Positions 50,354 through 60,170 of a stretch of DNA of 64,000 bases are shown here, one piece after another. A program made the translations under genes and the position numbers. The stretch comes from Mycobacterium vicinigordonae (GTDB lineage: Bacteria > Actinomycetota > Actinomycetes > Mycobacteriales > Mycobacteriaceae): NCBI RefSeq assembly GCF_013466425.1, contig NZ_CP059165.1:1240001-1304000 (forward strand), written 5' to 3'. The notes below the pieces were generated by a model. It was not told the DNA's origin. It did no database searches and saw only the letters and a program-made list of their open reading frames with translations. Every line of letters starts with the position of its first letter. The stretch's first letter is position 1.

Positions 50354-50692
50354 CTATCCGGCGGAGCGCCTCCGACGCTTGTCCAGGAAGGTCGACCAGG
50401 ACACCACCTCGGGATGCTCCTTGAGCAAGGCTCGGCGCTGCCGCTCGGTCATGCCGCCCCAGATCCCGAACTCGACCTTGTTGTCGAGCGCATCCGCTCC
50501 GCACTGCTGCAGAACAGGGCAGTGACGGCAGAAGTTGGCGGCTTTGCGCTGGGCGGCCCCGGTGACGAACAGTTCGTCTGGATCTTTGCTCCTGCACAAG
50601 GCTTTCGATACCCAGGCTCGATCCCCGGCGTCCTGGGCACTGCTTGCTGCGACAAGGTTCAGCGGCCGAGCGGCCGGTCGTGGTCCTAACAC
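50354..50692 (-). CDS. WhiB-family regulator, WhiB4-like
   Basis: A 112-residue Wbl [Fe-S] protein. Four cysteines are arranged as in the family: one in KALCRSKDPDELF, two in FCRHCPV and one in LQQCGADAL, with the turn GIWGGM. The sequence (AWVSKALC, DPDELFVTGAAQRKAA, DNKVEFGIWGGMTERQRRALL, HPEVVSW) is closest to WhiB4 (Rv3681c) as I recall it, which in H37Rv sits next to ponA2, not here. Start: GTG at 50692 with AGGGGA upstream. It is likely a paralogue or a relocated whiB4. It is convergent with imuB. Confidence 0.92.
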   Translation of the reverse strand: MLGPRPAARPLNLVAASSAQDAGDRAWVSKALCRSKDPDELFVTGAAQRKAANFCRHCPVLQQCGADALDNKVEFGIWGGMTERQRRALLKEHPEVVSWSTFLDKRRRRSAG

Positions 50693-51105
50693 GAATGGTT
50701 CCCCTTGGTATCCAGGCCGCGCGGTGCGACCACCTCCCCGCGATGTAGACCCCTGTGACCAATGCTTCGTTGCCTTGTCGCGTCACCCGTGATCCGCATC
50801 TCACCGATTTTCTAAAGGTAGGGGTCAAGTGACAATTACGCAACAGTTCAACACCAAATTCTGGGACGAATGTGCCATCTTTTGGTATGATATCGGGCCT
50901 GGCAGCTTAACTATCGGTTTGTTAGCGTTCGGCGATCCCCGGGCCAGGTCAATCCGGGGGGTGCGACACTCGGCAGTCCTTCAGTGGAAGCGTTGGGGTT
51001 CATCTAACCGGTACGGTCAACGACCACGGACACCAAGTTGGGGTCGGCCAGAAACCAAGGCCCGGCGGCCTTGGGGGCGGATCCTCGCTGCGGTGACTCC
51101 GGGAT
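50693..51105. other. 413-base intergenic region between whiB4-like gene and iunH
   Basis: It holds the promoter and leader of the whiB4-like gene on the minus strand and the downstream flank of iunH. An open frame from GTG 50829 on the plus strand runs antisense into iunH and looks like chance. An AT-richer patch near 50830-50920 may contain a promoter. No operator was clear. Confidence 0.5.
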
Positions 51106-52038
51106 TCAGCCGAGCCGATGCGCCAACGACGCCAGACGATCGACCAGCCGTTCGAAGAACACCGCCGGATCGACGTCGGTCGCTATCCGCGCGTTGGGTT
51201 TCCGGCAACCAGACCAGTCGGCCACTGCCACCCCTCGGCCGGATTCGACATCCACCGTCGCGGGTCGCGTAGATACCAGCGCCGGGTCCAGGGCAACGCC
51301 GGCGGCCAGCGGGTCGTGTAGGTACGCCAGGTACCCGTCGCCGCGGTCGCGATGCACCGCGAAGTCGAACCGCAGCGAGTCGTAGATGAACTGCCTCAGA
51401 GGCCCGGACCTTGCCGCGCCGAGGAGCCGGGCCAGGAACTCGGGAGTCATCACCATCTGGCGGGTCAGATTCAGCCCGCACACCACCGGGAGTCGCGCCC
51501 GCCCCGCAAACGCCGCGAACACCTCGGCCGTCGCCGTAGGATCCACCCGCAAGTTCCACTCCGGTGCCGGCACGTCGCCGAAGTTGCCTCCCATGATCAC
51601 CAACCGCCGCAGTAACGTCGGCAACTCCGGCTCGGCGCGCAGCGCCAGCGCCAGGTTGGTCAACGGTGCGGTGGCTAAGCCGATCAGCTCGCCCCGATAG
51701 GCGCGGGCCGCGCTCACCCATGCCGCCGCGGAATCGTAGTCGGTGACACGGCGGGTACTGGGCGGCAACTTGGCATACCCTAAACCACTGGGGCCGTGGG
51801 GAGTTCCACGATCGGGCAGCTCCGTACTCAACGGTCCGTCGGCGCCGCGAGACACCGGAACATCGGCGGCGCCGCACAAATCGAGCAACCCGAGGTTATT
51901 CGCGCACACCTGGTCGACCCCGACGTTACCGGCGCTCGATCCGACGCCTACAAGTTCCACATCCCGGCTCGCCAGCAGGTAAATCAGGGCGATCGCATCG
52001 TCGATGCCGGTGTCGACATCGGCGAAGACGGGATCCAC
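51106..52038 (-). CDS. iunH: Inosine-uridine-preferring nucleoside hydrolase IunH
   Basis: A 310-residue nucleoside N-ribohydrolase for purine/pyrimidine salvage. The calcium-binding aspartate motif is [15 protein letters not shown] at the N-terminus, with VIMGGNFG in the middle and [11 protein letters not shown] near the C-terminus. The GTG at 52038 is chosen because the motif begins five residues later; the frame is open far upstream but antisense to cmaA1. It is divergent from cmaA1 with only 33 bases between the start codons. It matches Rv3393. Confidence 0.92.
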   Translation of the reverse strand: MDPVFADVDTGIDDAIALIYLLASRDVELVGVGSSAGNVGVDQVCANNLGLLDLCGAADVPVSRGADGPLSTELPDRGTPHGPSGLGYAKLPPSTRRVTDYDSAAAWVSAARAYRGELIGLATAPLTNLALALRAEPELPTLLRRLVIMGGNFGDVPAPEWNLRVDPTATAEVFAAFAGRARLPVVCGLNLTRQMVMTPEFLARLLGAARSGPLRQFIYDSLRFDFAVHRDRGDGYLAYLHDPLAAGVALDPALVSTRPATVDVESGRGVAVADWSGCRKPNARIATDVDPAVFFERLVDRLASLAHRLG

Positions 52039-52059
52039 CGCCGCCAGACTACCGACCGT

Positions 52060-52065
52060 TACGCT
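52060..52065 (+). promoter_or_regulatory. -10 hexamer TACGCT for leaderless cmaA1
   Basis: TACGCT fits TANNNT and ends six bases before the cmaA1 ATG. No Shine-Dalgarno is present. The 33-base divergent gap leaves no space for separate regulatory regions. Confidence 0.5.
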
Positions 52066-52071
52066 GGCCTG

Positions 52072-52935
52072 ATGCCCGATGAGCTGGAGCCGCATTTCGA
52101 AGACGTCCAGGCGCACTACGACCTGTCCGACGACTTCTTCCGGCTGTTCTTGGACCCCACCCAGACCTACAGCTGCGCCTACTTCGAGCGCGAGGACATG
52201 ACGCTGGAACAGGCGCAGATCGCCAAGATCGATCTCGCGCTGGGCAAGCTCGGCCTTCAACCGGGCATGACGCTGCTCGACGTCGGTTGTGGCTGGGGCG
52301 CGACCATGATGCGTGCGGTGGAGCGCTACGACGTCAACGTCGTCGGGCTGACCCTGAGCAAGAACCAGGCCCAGCATGTCGAGCAGCTGTTCGCCAAGTC
52401 CGGGAGTTCGCGTTCCAAACGTGTTCTGCTGCAAGGCTGGGAGCAGTTCGACGAACCCGTCGACCGGATCGTGAGCATCGGGGCGTTCGAGCATTTCGGC
52501 CACGAGCGCTACGACGCGTTCTTCACGCTCGCACACCGCTTGCTGCCGCGGGACGGAATCATGCTGCTGCACACCATCACCGGGTTGCACCCGATGGAAA
52601 TGAAGGAACGGGGCATGCCGTTGTCCTTCGAGTTCGCCCGATTCGTCAAATTCATTGTCACGGAGATCTTTCCCGGTGGCCGACTGCCCTCGATCCCGAT
52701 GGTGGAGCAGCGCGCCACCGCCAACGGATTCACGGTGACCCGGGTTCAATCGCTGCAACCGCATTACGCCAGGACCCTCGACATCTGGGCAGCCGCGCTG
52801 GAAGCGCACCGGGATCAGGCCATCGCGCTGCAATCCGAGGAAGTGTACGAGCGGTACATGAAGTACCTGACTGGCTGCGCCAAGATGTTCCGGATCGGCT
52901 ACATCGACGTCAACCAATTCACCTGCGAGGCTTGA
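52072..52935 (+). CDS. cmaA1: Mycolic acid cyclopropane synthase CmaA1
   Basis: A 287-residue S-adenosylmethionine-dependent cyclopropane-mycolic-acid synthase. The SAM loop is [17 protein letters not shown], with the family markers [25 protein letters not shown] and [15 protein letters not shown], and [14 protein letters not shown] near the active site. It is the same length as H37Rv CmaA1 and nearly identical. CmaA1 makes the distal cis-cyclopropane of alpha mycolates when expressed; since related genes share over half their residues, the exact modification in this species should be verified. It is divergent from iunH and convergent with acrA1. Confidence 0.92.
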   Translation: MPDELEPHFEDVQAHYDLSDDFFRLFLDPTQTYSCAYFEREDMTLEQAQIAKIDLALGKLGLQPGMTLLDVGCGWGATMMRAVERYDVNVVGLTLSKNQAQHVEQLFAKSGSSRSKRVLLQGWEQFDEPVDRIVSIGAFEHFGHERYDAFFTLAHRLLPRDGIMLLHTITGLHPMEMKERGMPLSFEFARFVKFIVTEIFPGGRLPSIPMVEQRATANGFTVTRVQSLQPHYARTLDIWAAALEAHRDQAIALQSEEVYERYMKYLTGCAKMFRIGYIDVNQFTCEA

Positions 52936-52983
52936 TGACGGCGACCCGCCGCCGCGTCGTAGCCGCGATCCCCGCGAGAGTAA

Positions 52984-54999
52984 TCACCAATGCACGCCGG
53001 GCAGGAGCCGCACCGCCCGGCGGACCGGCCGCGGTGCGGCCACTGTCCTGAGCGCGCGCACCGGGCGCTTAGGACGGCGTCGCGGCGACGGTGGCGAACT
53101 TTGTGCGACAGGGGCTTCGGCTTCGGTCACCCCGCGAGCGGCCGCCGAATCGGGGTAGCCCAGATAAAGCTGATGCAGAATCCTTCGCGAGAGCCGGGGC
53201 ACGAAGTAGTTGCCCGCCTCGGCCAGGGTGCCCATCGGGGTGTCAATCCGTCCGGGCTTCTCGACCAGCCCGCGTACCACCATGGCGGCCGCGCGCTCGG
53301 GGCTGATGGCCGGGACCGGGTTGAGCCGCTTGGACGGCGCAATCATAGGCGTACGCACCAGCGGCATATGGATGTTGGTGAAAGTGATGTGGTCGGACAG
53401 CGTCTCGGTGGAGACTACGTCGGCGAATGCGTCCAGGGCCGCCTTGGTGGGCAGATATGAGCTGTACTTGGGATTGCGCGCCTGCACGCCGGCGCTGGAG
53501 ACGTTGACGACGTGGCCGAACCGTCGCTCCCGCCAGTGCGGCAACAGCGCCAGCACCATCCGTACCGCGCCGAAGTAGTTGACCGCCATCACCCGCTCGT
53601 AATCATGTAGGCGCTCAGTGGAGTTGACCACCGAGCGGCGGATCGAGCGTCCGGCGTTGTTCACCAGGTAGTCGACGTGGTCGAACCGGCCCAGGATGTC
53701 CTTGATGGTGTGCTCCACCGACGCCGAGTCGGTGACGTCGCAGGTGAAGGCGTAGGCCTGGCCGCCGTCGGCGCGGATGTCGGCCACCAGTTGGTCGAGC
53801 GCCTCGGCGTTGCGGGCCAGCGCGAACACCGTTGCGCCACGGGCCGCGACCGCGATGGCCGACGCCCGGCCGATCCCACTGGACGCGCCGGTGATGATGA
53901 CGTGCCGTCCGACCAGAGCCCCGTTCGGGTCGTCGCGGCGGGCCCGGTCGGGATCGAGGTGCTCGGCCCAGTAACGCCACAGCTTTGGCGCGTAGGCCGC
54001 GAACTCGGGAACTGCTATCCCGGTGCCCTGCAACGCTTTTTGCGTCTCGTCGCTGACGAACGTAGGTGCGAGGTCGACCACGTCGAGCACCTCGGCGGGA
54101 ATGCCGAGTTGGGTGGCCGCCATGTTTCGCACCACCTTGGCGCGCCCGCTGACCTTCAGCACCGAGGTGGCCACCGACCGGGGTAGCGCTCCACGCAAGG
54201 GCGGCAGACCGGCCTCGCGTGCGATGCCACGGTAGATGCCGCGCAGGCCGATGGTCTTGGGCGCGGTCAGATGAAATGTGCGCTGGTCGAGACCGTCGGC
54301 GTGGATCAGCGCGACCATCGCGTCGGCCACGTAGTCGACCGGGACGATGTTGGTGCGACCGGTGTCGGGCAGCATCAGCGGCGTGAACCGGGGTAGTACC
54401 GCGAGCATTCTCAAGACACCGAAGAAGTAATACGGCCCGTCGATTTTGTCCATCTCGCCGGTGCGTGAATCGCCGACTACCACCGCGGGGCGGTAGATGC
54501 GGTACCGCAGCCCCGATGCGGTCCTGACCAGGGCCTCGGCCTCGAACTTCGTCTGGTGGTACGGCGTCGGCAGCTGCTGGTCGACGTCGAAGTCGGCCTC
54601 GGTGTATTCGCCGCGGAAGTCGCCGGCCACCGCGATCGACGAGACGTGGTGCAGGGTGGCGTCGAGTCGCTGGGCCAGCGCAATAACAGCGCGAGTGCCA
54701 TCCACGTTCGCCGACCGCTGCTCGGCCAAGCCCGCGGTGATGTCGTAGATCGCCGCGCAGTGCACCAGGTGGTCGACCCGCCCCAGCTCGGCAGTCGTCT
54801 GCTCGCTGAGATCCAGCCCGGGCAGTTCGCCGACCAGCGGCTTTACCCGGTCACCCCACGTCAAGGAAAGGCGCTCGAAGCGCCCCAGCGACGCGCGCCG
54901 GACCAACACCCATACCTGGGCATCGGGATCGGAGTCCAGCAGACGGGCAACGACTCGGCGACCAATAAACCCGGTACCGCCGGTAACGACATACCGCAT
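52984..54999 (-). CDS. acrA1: Multidomain fatty acyl reductase AcrA1
   Basis: A 671-residue two-domain protein. The N-terminal reductase part (NAD(P)-binding TGGTGFIGRR, extended-SDR blocks HCAAIYDI and YHQTKFEAE) is followed by a C-terminal SDR domain with TGASSGIG, NNAGRS, and catalytic Ser/Tyr-x-x-x-Lys in SSAGVQARNPKYSSYLPTKAAL. Acyl-CoA or acyl-ACP reduction to alcohols, possibly for mycolate or wax precursors, is inferred from the family. The ATG at 54999 gives MRYVVTGG as in H37Rv; 55008 is a close alternative. A Pro/Arg-rich tail ends LLPGVHW. Confidence 0.9.
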   Translation of the reverse strand: MRYVVTGGTGFIGRRVVARLLDSDPDAQVWVLVRRASLGRFERLSLTWGDRVKPLVGELPGLDLSEQTTAELGRVDHLVHCAAIYDITAGLAEQRSANVDGTRAVIALAQRLDATLHHVSSIAVAGDFRGEYTEADFDVDQQLPTPYHQTKFEAEALVRTASGLRYRIYRPAVVVGDSRTGEMDKIDGPYYFFGVLRMLAVLPRFTPLMLPDTGRTNIVPVDYVADAMVALIHADGLDQRTFHLTAPKTIGLRGIYRGIAREAGLPPLRGALPRSVATSVLKVSGRAKVVRNMAATQLGIPAEVLDVVDLAPTFVSDETQKALQGTGIAVPEFAAYAPKLWRYWAEHLDPDRARRDDPNGALVGRHVIITGASSGIGRASAIAVAARGATVFALARNAEALDQLVADIRADGGQAYAFTCDVTDSASVEHTIKDILGRFDHVDYLVNNAGRSIRRSVVNSTERLHDYERVMAVNYFGAVRMVLALLPHWRERRFGHVVNVSSAGVQARNPKYSSYLPTKAALDAFADVVSTETLSDHITFTNIHMPLVRTPMIAPSKRLNPVPAISPERAAAMVVRGLVEKPGRIDTPMGTLAEAGNYFVPRLSRRILHQLYLGYPDSAAARGVTEAEAPVAQSSPPSPRRRPKRPVRALRTVAAPRPVRRAVRLLPGVHW

Positions 55000-55061
55000 G
55001 CAGCTCATCGTGGCCGCAGCACGGCGCCCGCGTCAACCCCTATGTAATCAAGTAATCAAAG

Positions 55062-55775
55062 TCAGCCGAAGCTGCGCACACCGTCCCACTCGACCAGCGT
55101 CCACCCGGTGATCGGGTTCCCGCTGACCACCACGCGTCCGACGTTGGGCAACGGATGCGTGCTCAGCAGGGTGGTTTTGGGGTTCTTGACGTTCATCAGC
55201 GTCCACACCATGATCGCGTTCCCTTGCGAAAACACCACAGGCTTGTTGTGACCGCTGTCGTAGATCTTGCGGATCGCGCCGGAAAACTGCGAATTGAAGT
55301 TGGACCCGTTGATCGAGCCGGGGATGGTGTTCTCCACGTCGCCGTCCACCACCCAGTGAGTGGGCGCCAACATGTAGGTGCTGTTCGACATCGACTCCGG
55401 CTTGCCGTTGTACCAGCCGGCGTTGATCGACCGCAGGCCCTGCACGACCTCGGCTTGCCGGCCGATACTGCCGGCCAGCGGGGCCGCGGTCTGCTCGTCG
55501 GCGGCCATCGGCGAGGTATAGATGCTGTCGAAGTCGTGGTGACCTTGGTGGGCGAGCTGCTGAGCCTGCCCCTGCCCGTCTGGGGTGAGGCCGGGACCGG
55601 GTTCGGCGGTGTCGATGATCCCGTCGGCATTGGCCTGGGACTGCGCATTGCGGATCAAGGTCAACGTGATGCTGCGCGCCTGCGGGCCGCCGCCACCGCA
55701 CGCGCCGACGAGTAGCGCCGCGACAAGCACGGCTAAAACTTTGGGGCCCGTCCAGAACATGCTGCGCTTCGCCAT
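55062..55775 (-). CDS. lpqD: Lipoprotein LpqD, histidine-phosphatase-fold
   Basis: A 237-residue lipoprotein with signal peptide and lipobox LVGAC (Cys26). The mature part has the phosphoglycerate-mutase fold (YTSPMAADEQTAAPLAGSIG), but the RHG motif that should hold the catalytic His is RNAQS, so it is probably not an active phosphatase. The M. tuberculosis LpqD has the same change as I recall. It is divergent from htdY. Function unknown. Confidence 0.9.
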   Translation of the reverse strand: MAKRSMFWTGPKVLAVLVAALLVGACGGGGPQARSITLTLIRNAQSQANADGIIDTAEPGPGLTPDGQGQAQQLAHQGHHDFDSIYTSPMAADEQTAAPLAGSIGRQAEVVQGLRSINAGWYNGKPESMSNSTYMLAPTHWVVDGDVENTIPGSINGSNFNSQFSGAIRKIYDSGHNKPVVFSQGNAIMVWTLMNVKNPKTTLLSTHPLPNVGRVVVSGNPITGWTLVEWDGVRSFG

Positions 55776-55878
55776 GGCGATAGCCTGCCCTGCCGATGCC
55801 TTCGGTGGGAAGGGTTTGCGAGGCTTAGGTCACACAAATGACGTGATTTGGTGATTTCGGGACCACGAGGAGATCTAC

Positions 55879-56751
55879 ATGGCGATTGACCCCAAGGCCG
55901 TCGGCGCGACCACCGAACCCCAGGTGTTCGAGTGGAACGACCGCGACACCCTGCTATACGCGCTCGGAGTCGGAGCCGGTGTCGACGAGCTGGCTTTCAC
56001 CACCGAGAACAGCCACGACATCCCACAGCAGGTGTTGCCGACTTACGCGGTGATCTGTTGTCCCGCATTCGCGGCGGCCGGCAAGGTCGGCTCGTTCAAC
56101 TGGGCCATGCTGCTGCACGGCTCGCAGACCGTCCGGCTGCATGCGCCGCTGCCGCCGGCCGGAAAGCTGTCGGTAGTGACCGAAGTTGTCGACATTCAGG
56201 ACAAGGGCGAAGGCAAGAACGCCGTGCTGATGCTGCGCGGCGTTGGCACCGATCCGGACGGCGGCGCGGTGGTCGCCGAGACGCTGACCAACCTGGTAAT
56301 TCGGGGCGAAGGCGGGTTCGGTGGCGAGAAGGGGGAGCGGGCCGCGGCTCCAGAGTTCCCCAACCGCGAACCGGATGCACGGATCGACCTCCCCACTCGC
56401 GAGGACCAGGCGCTGATCTATCGGCTGTCCGGGGATCGCAATCCGTTGCACAGCGACCCCTGGTTCGCCACCAACCTGGCCGGCTTCCCACGCCCGATCC
56501 TGCACGGCCTGTGCACTTATGGCGTGTCGGGCCGCGCGCTGGTCTCGGAGTTGGGCAATGGCGTCGCCGCCAACATCACCTCGATCGCCGCCCGGTTCAC
56601 CAAACCGGTGTTCCCCGGCGAGACGTTGTCCACGTCGATCTGGAAAACCGAGCCGGGTAAGGCCCTGTTCCGCACCGAGGCATCGGGCGCCGAGGGTTTG
56701 GGTGCGCGCGTGGTGCTCGACGACGGCGAGGTCGAGTACATCGACGGTTAG
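55879..56751 (+). CDS. htdY: (R)-3-hydroxyacyl dehydratase HtdY, MaoC-like
   Basis: A 290-residue double hot-dog-fold hydratase. The hydratase-2 motif is in LIYRLSGDRNPLHSDPWFA...GFPRPILHGLC, which gives the catalytic Asp and His. The N-terminal hot-dog half carries YAVICCPAFA. It acts on (R)-3-hydroxyacyl-CoA esters; HtdY (Rv3389c) is not essential. An AGGAG-type Shine-Dalgarno precedes the ATG at 55879. The 3' end overlaps the convergent permease gene by four bases. Confidence 0.93.
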   Translation: MAIDPKAVGATTEPQVFEWNDRDTLLYALGVGAGVDELAFTTENSHDIPQQVLPTYAVICCPAFAAAGKVGSFNWAMLLHGSQTVRLHAPLPPAGKLSVVTEVVDIQDKGEGKNAVLMLRGVGTDPDGGAVVAETLTNLVIRGEGGFGGEKGERAAAPEFPNREPDARIDLPTREDQALIYRLSGDRNPLHSDPWFATNLAGFPRPILHGLCTYGVSGRALVSELGNGVAANITSIAARFTKPVFPGETLSTSIWKTEPGKALFRTEASGAEGLGARVVLDDGEVEYIDG

Positions 56752-58124
56752 CGTGCGCCGGTTCGATTGACGGACCGGTAGTAGCGGACGTAGGCCGCGG
56801 CGGGTACCACCACAAAGGTGAGCGCCAGCAACACGATCGAGAAATAGTTCGCGCCGCCTTGCGGCGTGAGTACCAGCGTGCGGTAGTCGAAGGACACCGC
56901 CAACGCCACCGAAACCACCACCGCCGCCACCGGTAACACCTTGTCGGTAAACATATTTCGCCTGATTGCTGCTTGGTCTGGTTTACGCGCGAGTTCCATC
57001 AACGCGATCGGCACGATGATGAACTGGATGAACCGGGCGATTACGGCCAGCCCGATCAGGCTGTCGTTGTCGAAACGCAGCGCCAGCGGAAACGCCAGCG
57101 CCAGCGCAGCGGTAACGCCGAACGCCGCCATCGGTACCCCGAACCGGTTCTTGCGGGAGAGCCGTAAGGGCAGAGTTCCGGTGTCCGACAATGCCGACCA
57201 CAGCCGCGGCGCGCCGAACGAGGCCGCTACATTGATGCCGAACATCGACACCAAGGCGCCCAGCACGACGATGGTGCGCAAAGGCTCGTTTCCGATTGCG
57301 GCCGCCAATTTCACCGTGTCGTGCGATTCGACGATCCGGCGCGAGCCCAGCAGCATGGCCACCGTCACCGCCAGCACGTAGACGACGCCGACGGCGGCGA
57401 TGGCTAGCGGGATGGCCCGGGGCAGGTTGCGTTCCGGTGCGTCCATCTCCTCGGCGGCGTTGGCGATCGACTCGAAACCGGTGAAAGCATAAAGGGCCGC
57501 CACGGTCGCAAGGACCAGACCGCTCAGGGTGCTCTGACCAACTTGGACGAAACCCAGCAAAGCATACGGCGCCGGGCGGTAGACCTCCGGGGAACTGGCG
57601 TCCGCGTAGTTGTTGACGTGCAGGGTCGCGACGATCCAGAGGCCGCCGAGGATGAACACCGAGAGCGCGAAAACCTTTCCCAGCGTCGATATTCCATTGG
57701 CCCACCGAATCACCCGATTGCCGAACAGGTTGATGGTCAACAACACCGCGACGAAGCCCAGGAAGGTCAGCGTCTTGACGCTAAAAAAATCCGTGTCTTG
57801 AGACCAATGCCGTTGTGGAAAAAGAACTTTCAATAATGTGGAGACGAATAGCGACGCCAGTACGCCCCAGGCGATCGAGGCGATCACCGCGTGCGTGACG
57901 CCGACATAGATGGCCAGGCGCTGGCCGAACGCGGCATTGGTATAGGCGTAGGAGGCGCCGTTGGTCTTGACGTAACGAGCGGCCGTGGCAAAGACCATCG
58001 CCATGGTGGCGGCGAACAACCCGGCCAAGACGTAGGCGAGCGGTGCCAGGGGGCCGGCGAGTTTGATCACCGCACCTGGGGTCAGGAAGATGCCCGCTCC
58101 GATGATCGCGTTGATCCCGAGCAT
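56748..58124 (-). CDS. APC-superfamily amino acid permease, N-terminus apparently shortened
   Basis: A 458-residue amino-acid/polyamine permease with about twelve membrane helices. The first helix shows GINAIIGAGIF, the unwound motif of APC transporters, and the amphipathic ESIANAAEEM region is characteristic. The first available start is ATG at 58124, immediately before helix 1. The same frame continues upstream as IRKLGFFSVV, the family's cytoplasmic lead-in, but has no ATG, GTG or TTG before a stop, so the original start may have been lost. It may be non-functional or start atypically. Substrate unknown. It sits 63 bases downstream of PE_PGRS and convergent with htdY. Confidence 0.82.
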   Translation of the reverse strand: MLGINAIIGAGIFLTPGAVIKLAGPLAPLAYVLAGLFAATMAMVFATAARYVKTNGASYAYTNAAFGQRLAIYVGVTHAVIASIAWGVLASLFVSTLLKVLFPQRHWSQDTDFFSVKTLTFLGFVAVLLTINLFGNRVIRWANGISTLGKVFALSVFILGGLWIVATLHVNNYADASSPEVYRPAPYALLGFVQVGQSTLSGLVLATVAALYAFTGFESIANAAEEMDAPERNLPRAIPLAIAAVGVVYVLAVTVAMLLGSRRIVESHDTVKLAAAIGNEPLRTIVVLGALVSMFGINVAASFGAPRLWSALSDTGTLPLRLSRKNRFGVPMAAFGVTAALALAFPLALRFDNDSLIGLAVIARFIQFIIVPIALMELARKPDQAAIRRNMFTDKVLPVAAVVVSVALAVSFDYRTLVLTPQGGANYFSIVLLALTFVVVPAAAYVRYYRSVNRTGAR

Positions 58125-58187
58125 GACAACGCTGAAGAAGCCGAGCTTGCGGATCGCACGCCCTCCTTGACCGCGGCCGGCCCAGGG

Positions 58188-60170
58188 TCAGGGCTGGTCG
58201 ACTCCGTTCGTACCACGGGTGCCCAGCAGCAGCCCCGCTGAGCCGCCGAGTCCGCCTGTCCCGCCCACGCCAGGGCCGCCGACCCCGTTGCCGGCTGCGC
58301 CGCCGTCGCCACCGTTGCCGCCATCGCCGACCAGCTGCGCGTTGCCACCGGCACCGCCGTTTCCGCCGCGGCCGCCGGTGGTGCCGTTCGCGCCGGCTCC
58401 GCCAACTCCGCCGTTGCCGCCGTCACCGAACAGGGCGGATGTGCCGCCAGCGCCGCCATTGCCACCATCGCCGCCGGTGCCGCCGCCACTTCCGCCGTTG
58501 CCGCCACGTCCGCCATCGCCGATCAGCCCGCGCGCGGAGCCGCCGGATCCGCCGTTGCCGGCGTTGCCGCCCTTGTCGAATGCAGACTGGGGGCCGCCGT
58601 CTCCGCCGCCGCCACCCGCTCCGCCATCCCCGGCGACCCAGCCGCCGGCGCCCCCGCCACCGCCGGCGCCCCCCGTACCGGCGTCGCTGAAGTAGCTACC
58701 CTTGCCGCCGCTGCCGCCGCCACCGCCGCTACCACCCGCGCCGAACAATCCGGCGTCGCCACCCAATCCGCCAGAGCCGCCGGCGCCGCCTCGACCGTCT
58801 TGGAGAGCATCGCCACCGGCCCCGCCGAATCCGCCCGCACCTCCGTTGCCGAGCAGTAGCGCACCCTCGCCGCCGGACCCGCCCGCACCGCCGGCACCCG
58901 CCGAACCCGACGCCAGCGCGGTGATCTTGCCACCGGCGCCGCCAGTGCCGCCGCTGCCGCCATTGCCGTAGAGCCAGGCTGCGGACCCGCCGGTGCCGCC
59001 GATGCCGCCCGCCCCGCCCCTGCCGAAGCTGCCGTTGTTCACCCCGCCAGCCCCGCCGTTGCCGCCCGCTGCGCCGTTGCCGACAAGCCACCCCGCGGCG
59101 CCGCCCGAGCCACCGCTGCCTCCGGCGCCGCCGATGCTTTGTTCGTCATTGATGGTGCCGCCGATCCCGCCGTTGCCCCCATGTCCCGCGGTGCCGAATA
59201 GCCAGCCGCTCGCGCCGCCGGCGCCACCGCCGCCGCCCGCCCCGCCGACCTGACCCAAACCGGTGACGTCGCCGCCATTGCCGCCTAGCCCGCCGACGCC
59301 GCCGTTGCCGCTCAGCCAGGCCCGGCCACCGGCCCCGCCGGTGCCGCCAACCGAAGTGTCCAGGTTGGTGCTACCGGCGCCGGCGTTGCCGCCGCTACCG
59401 CCCGATCCGGCGTTGCCGTGCAGCCAGCCGCCGTCGCCGCCAGCGCCGCCGGCCCCACCGTTGCCGCCGGTGCCCCCACTAGTCCCGTTCCCGTGGCCGC
59501 CCGCTCCGCCGTCGGCGCCCGAACCCCACAGGCCAGCACTGCCGCCGGCACCCCCGGCGCCCCCGTTGCCGCCGGGAGCGGTTGCGGTACCACCGCCGCC
59601 GCCAAGTCCTCCGTTGCCATAGAGCCAGCCGCCATTGCCCCCGGCGCCCCCGGCCGCGCCCGCCCCGCCGGCGCCGCCCCGCCCCCCGTTGCCGATCAGA
59701 CCGGCTGAGCCGCCCGCACCGCCCGCCACACCGGAGGTGGTGCTGTCGCCGCCGTTACCGCCGTTGCCGATCAGCAATCCACCGGCCCCGCCGGCCTGTC
59801 CGGGCGCACCGTTGGCGCCGTCACCGATCAATGGACGGCCCACCAGCGCCATGGTGCGTGCATTGATATCGTCGAGCAGACTCTGCGCGGTGGTGGCCTC
59901 GGCGCTGGCGTAGGCTGCGGCGGCACCGTTGAGGGTCTGCACGAATCGCTCGTGCAGGGCGTTCGCCTGCCGGCTGAGGGTTTGGTAGGTCTGGGCGTAC
60001 TGCCCGAACAATGCCGAGACTGCAACCGAAATCTCGTCCGCGGCGGCGGCTGCCAGCTGTGCCGTCGGCACCGAGGCTGCCGCATTCGCGGAGCTGATCA
60101 CCGATCTGATACCGGCCAGATCGGTTGCTGCAGTTGACAATGCTTGCAGGTCGGTGACTACAAAGGACAA
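58188..60170 (-). CDS. PE_PGRS family protein
   Basis: A 660-residue PE_PGRS protein. The PE domain of about 95 residues starts [20 protein letters not shown] and contains the export-linked region [17 protein letters not shown] linker [20 protein letters not shown] leads to some 540 residues of Gly-Gly-x repeats (x mostly Ala, Asn, Ser). The start is TTG at 60170: GGGAGG lies eight bases upstream and the PE family begins with Met-Ser-Phe. It corresponds in place to PE_PGRS52 of H37Rv, although repeat length is expected to vary. Surface exposure through ESX-5 is known for the family. Confidence 0.93.
   Translation of the reverse strand: MSFVVTDLQALSTAATDLAGIRSVISSANAAASVPTAQLAAAAADEISVAVSALFGQYAQTYQTLSRQANALHERFVQTLNGAAAAYASAEATTAQSLLDDINARTMALVGRPLIGDGANGAPGQAGGAGGLLIGNGGNGGDSTTSGVAGGAGGSAGLIGNGGRGGAGGAGAAGGAGGNGGWLYGNGGLGGGGGTATAPGGNGGAGGAGGSAGLWGSGADGGAGGHGNGTSGGTGGNGGAGGAGGDGGWLHGNAGSGGSGGNAGAGSTNLDTSVGGTGGAGGRAWLSGNGGVGGLGGNGGDVTGLGQVGGAGGGGGAGGASGWLFGTAGHGGNGGIGGTINDEQSIGGAGGSGGSGGAAGWLVGNGAAGGNGGAGGVNNGSFGRGGAGGIGGTGGSAAWLYGNGGSGGTGGAGGKITALASGSAGAGGAGGSGGEGALLLGNGGAGGFGGAGGDALQDGRGGAGGSGGLGGDAGLFGAGGSGGGGGSGGKGSYFSDAGTGGAGGGGGAGGWVAGDGGAGGGGGDGGPQSAFDKGGNAGNGGSGGSARGLIGDGGRGGNGGSGGGTGGDGGNGGAGGTSALFGDGGNGGVGGAGANGTTGGRGGNGGAGGNAQLVGDGGNGGDGGAAGNGVGGPGVGGTGGLGGSAGLLLGTRGTNGVDQP
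58215..59820 (-). repeat. PGRS repeat region (GC-rich coding repeats)
   Basis: On the minus strand this is a dense array of nine-base GGCGGNNNN-type units encoding Gly-Gly-x. Interspersed islands are LLIGNGG, GWLYGN and GGAGGAGG. It is a hotspot for assembly errors and variation and should not be read as a CRISPR or satellite. Confidence 0.9.

Noticed and set aside
50829..51272. Possible 147-residue gene from GTG 50829
   Set aside because: The last two thirds are antisense to iunH and Arg/Pro-rich; no family similarity, and only the first 30 residues look unusual.
52039..52917. N-terminal extension of iunH through cmaA1
   Set aside because: It would be antisense to the whole cmaA1 gene; the calcium motif fixes the start near 52038.
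58215..59820. CRISPR-like or satellite repeat array
   Set aside because: The units are in-frame Gly-Gly-x codons of PE_PGRS, without conserved repeat/spacer structure.
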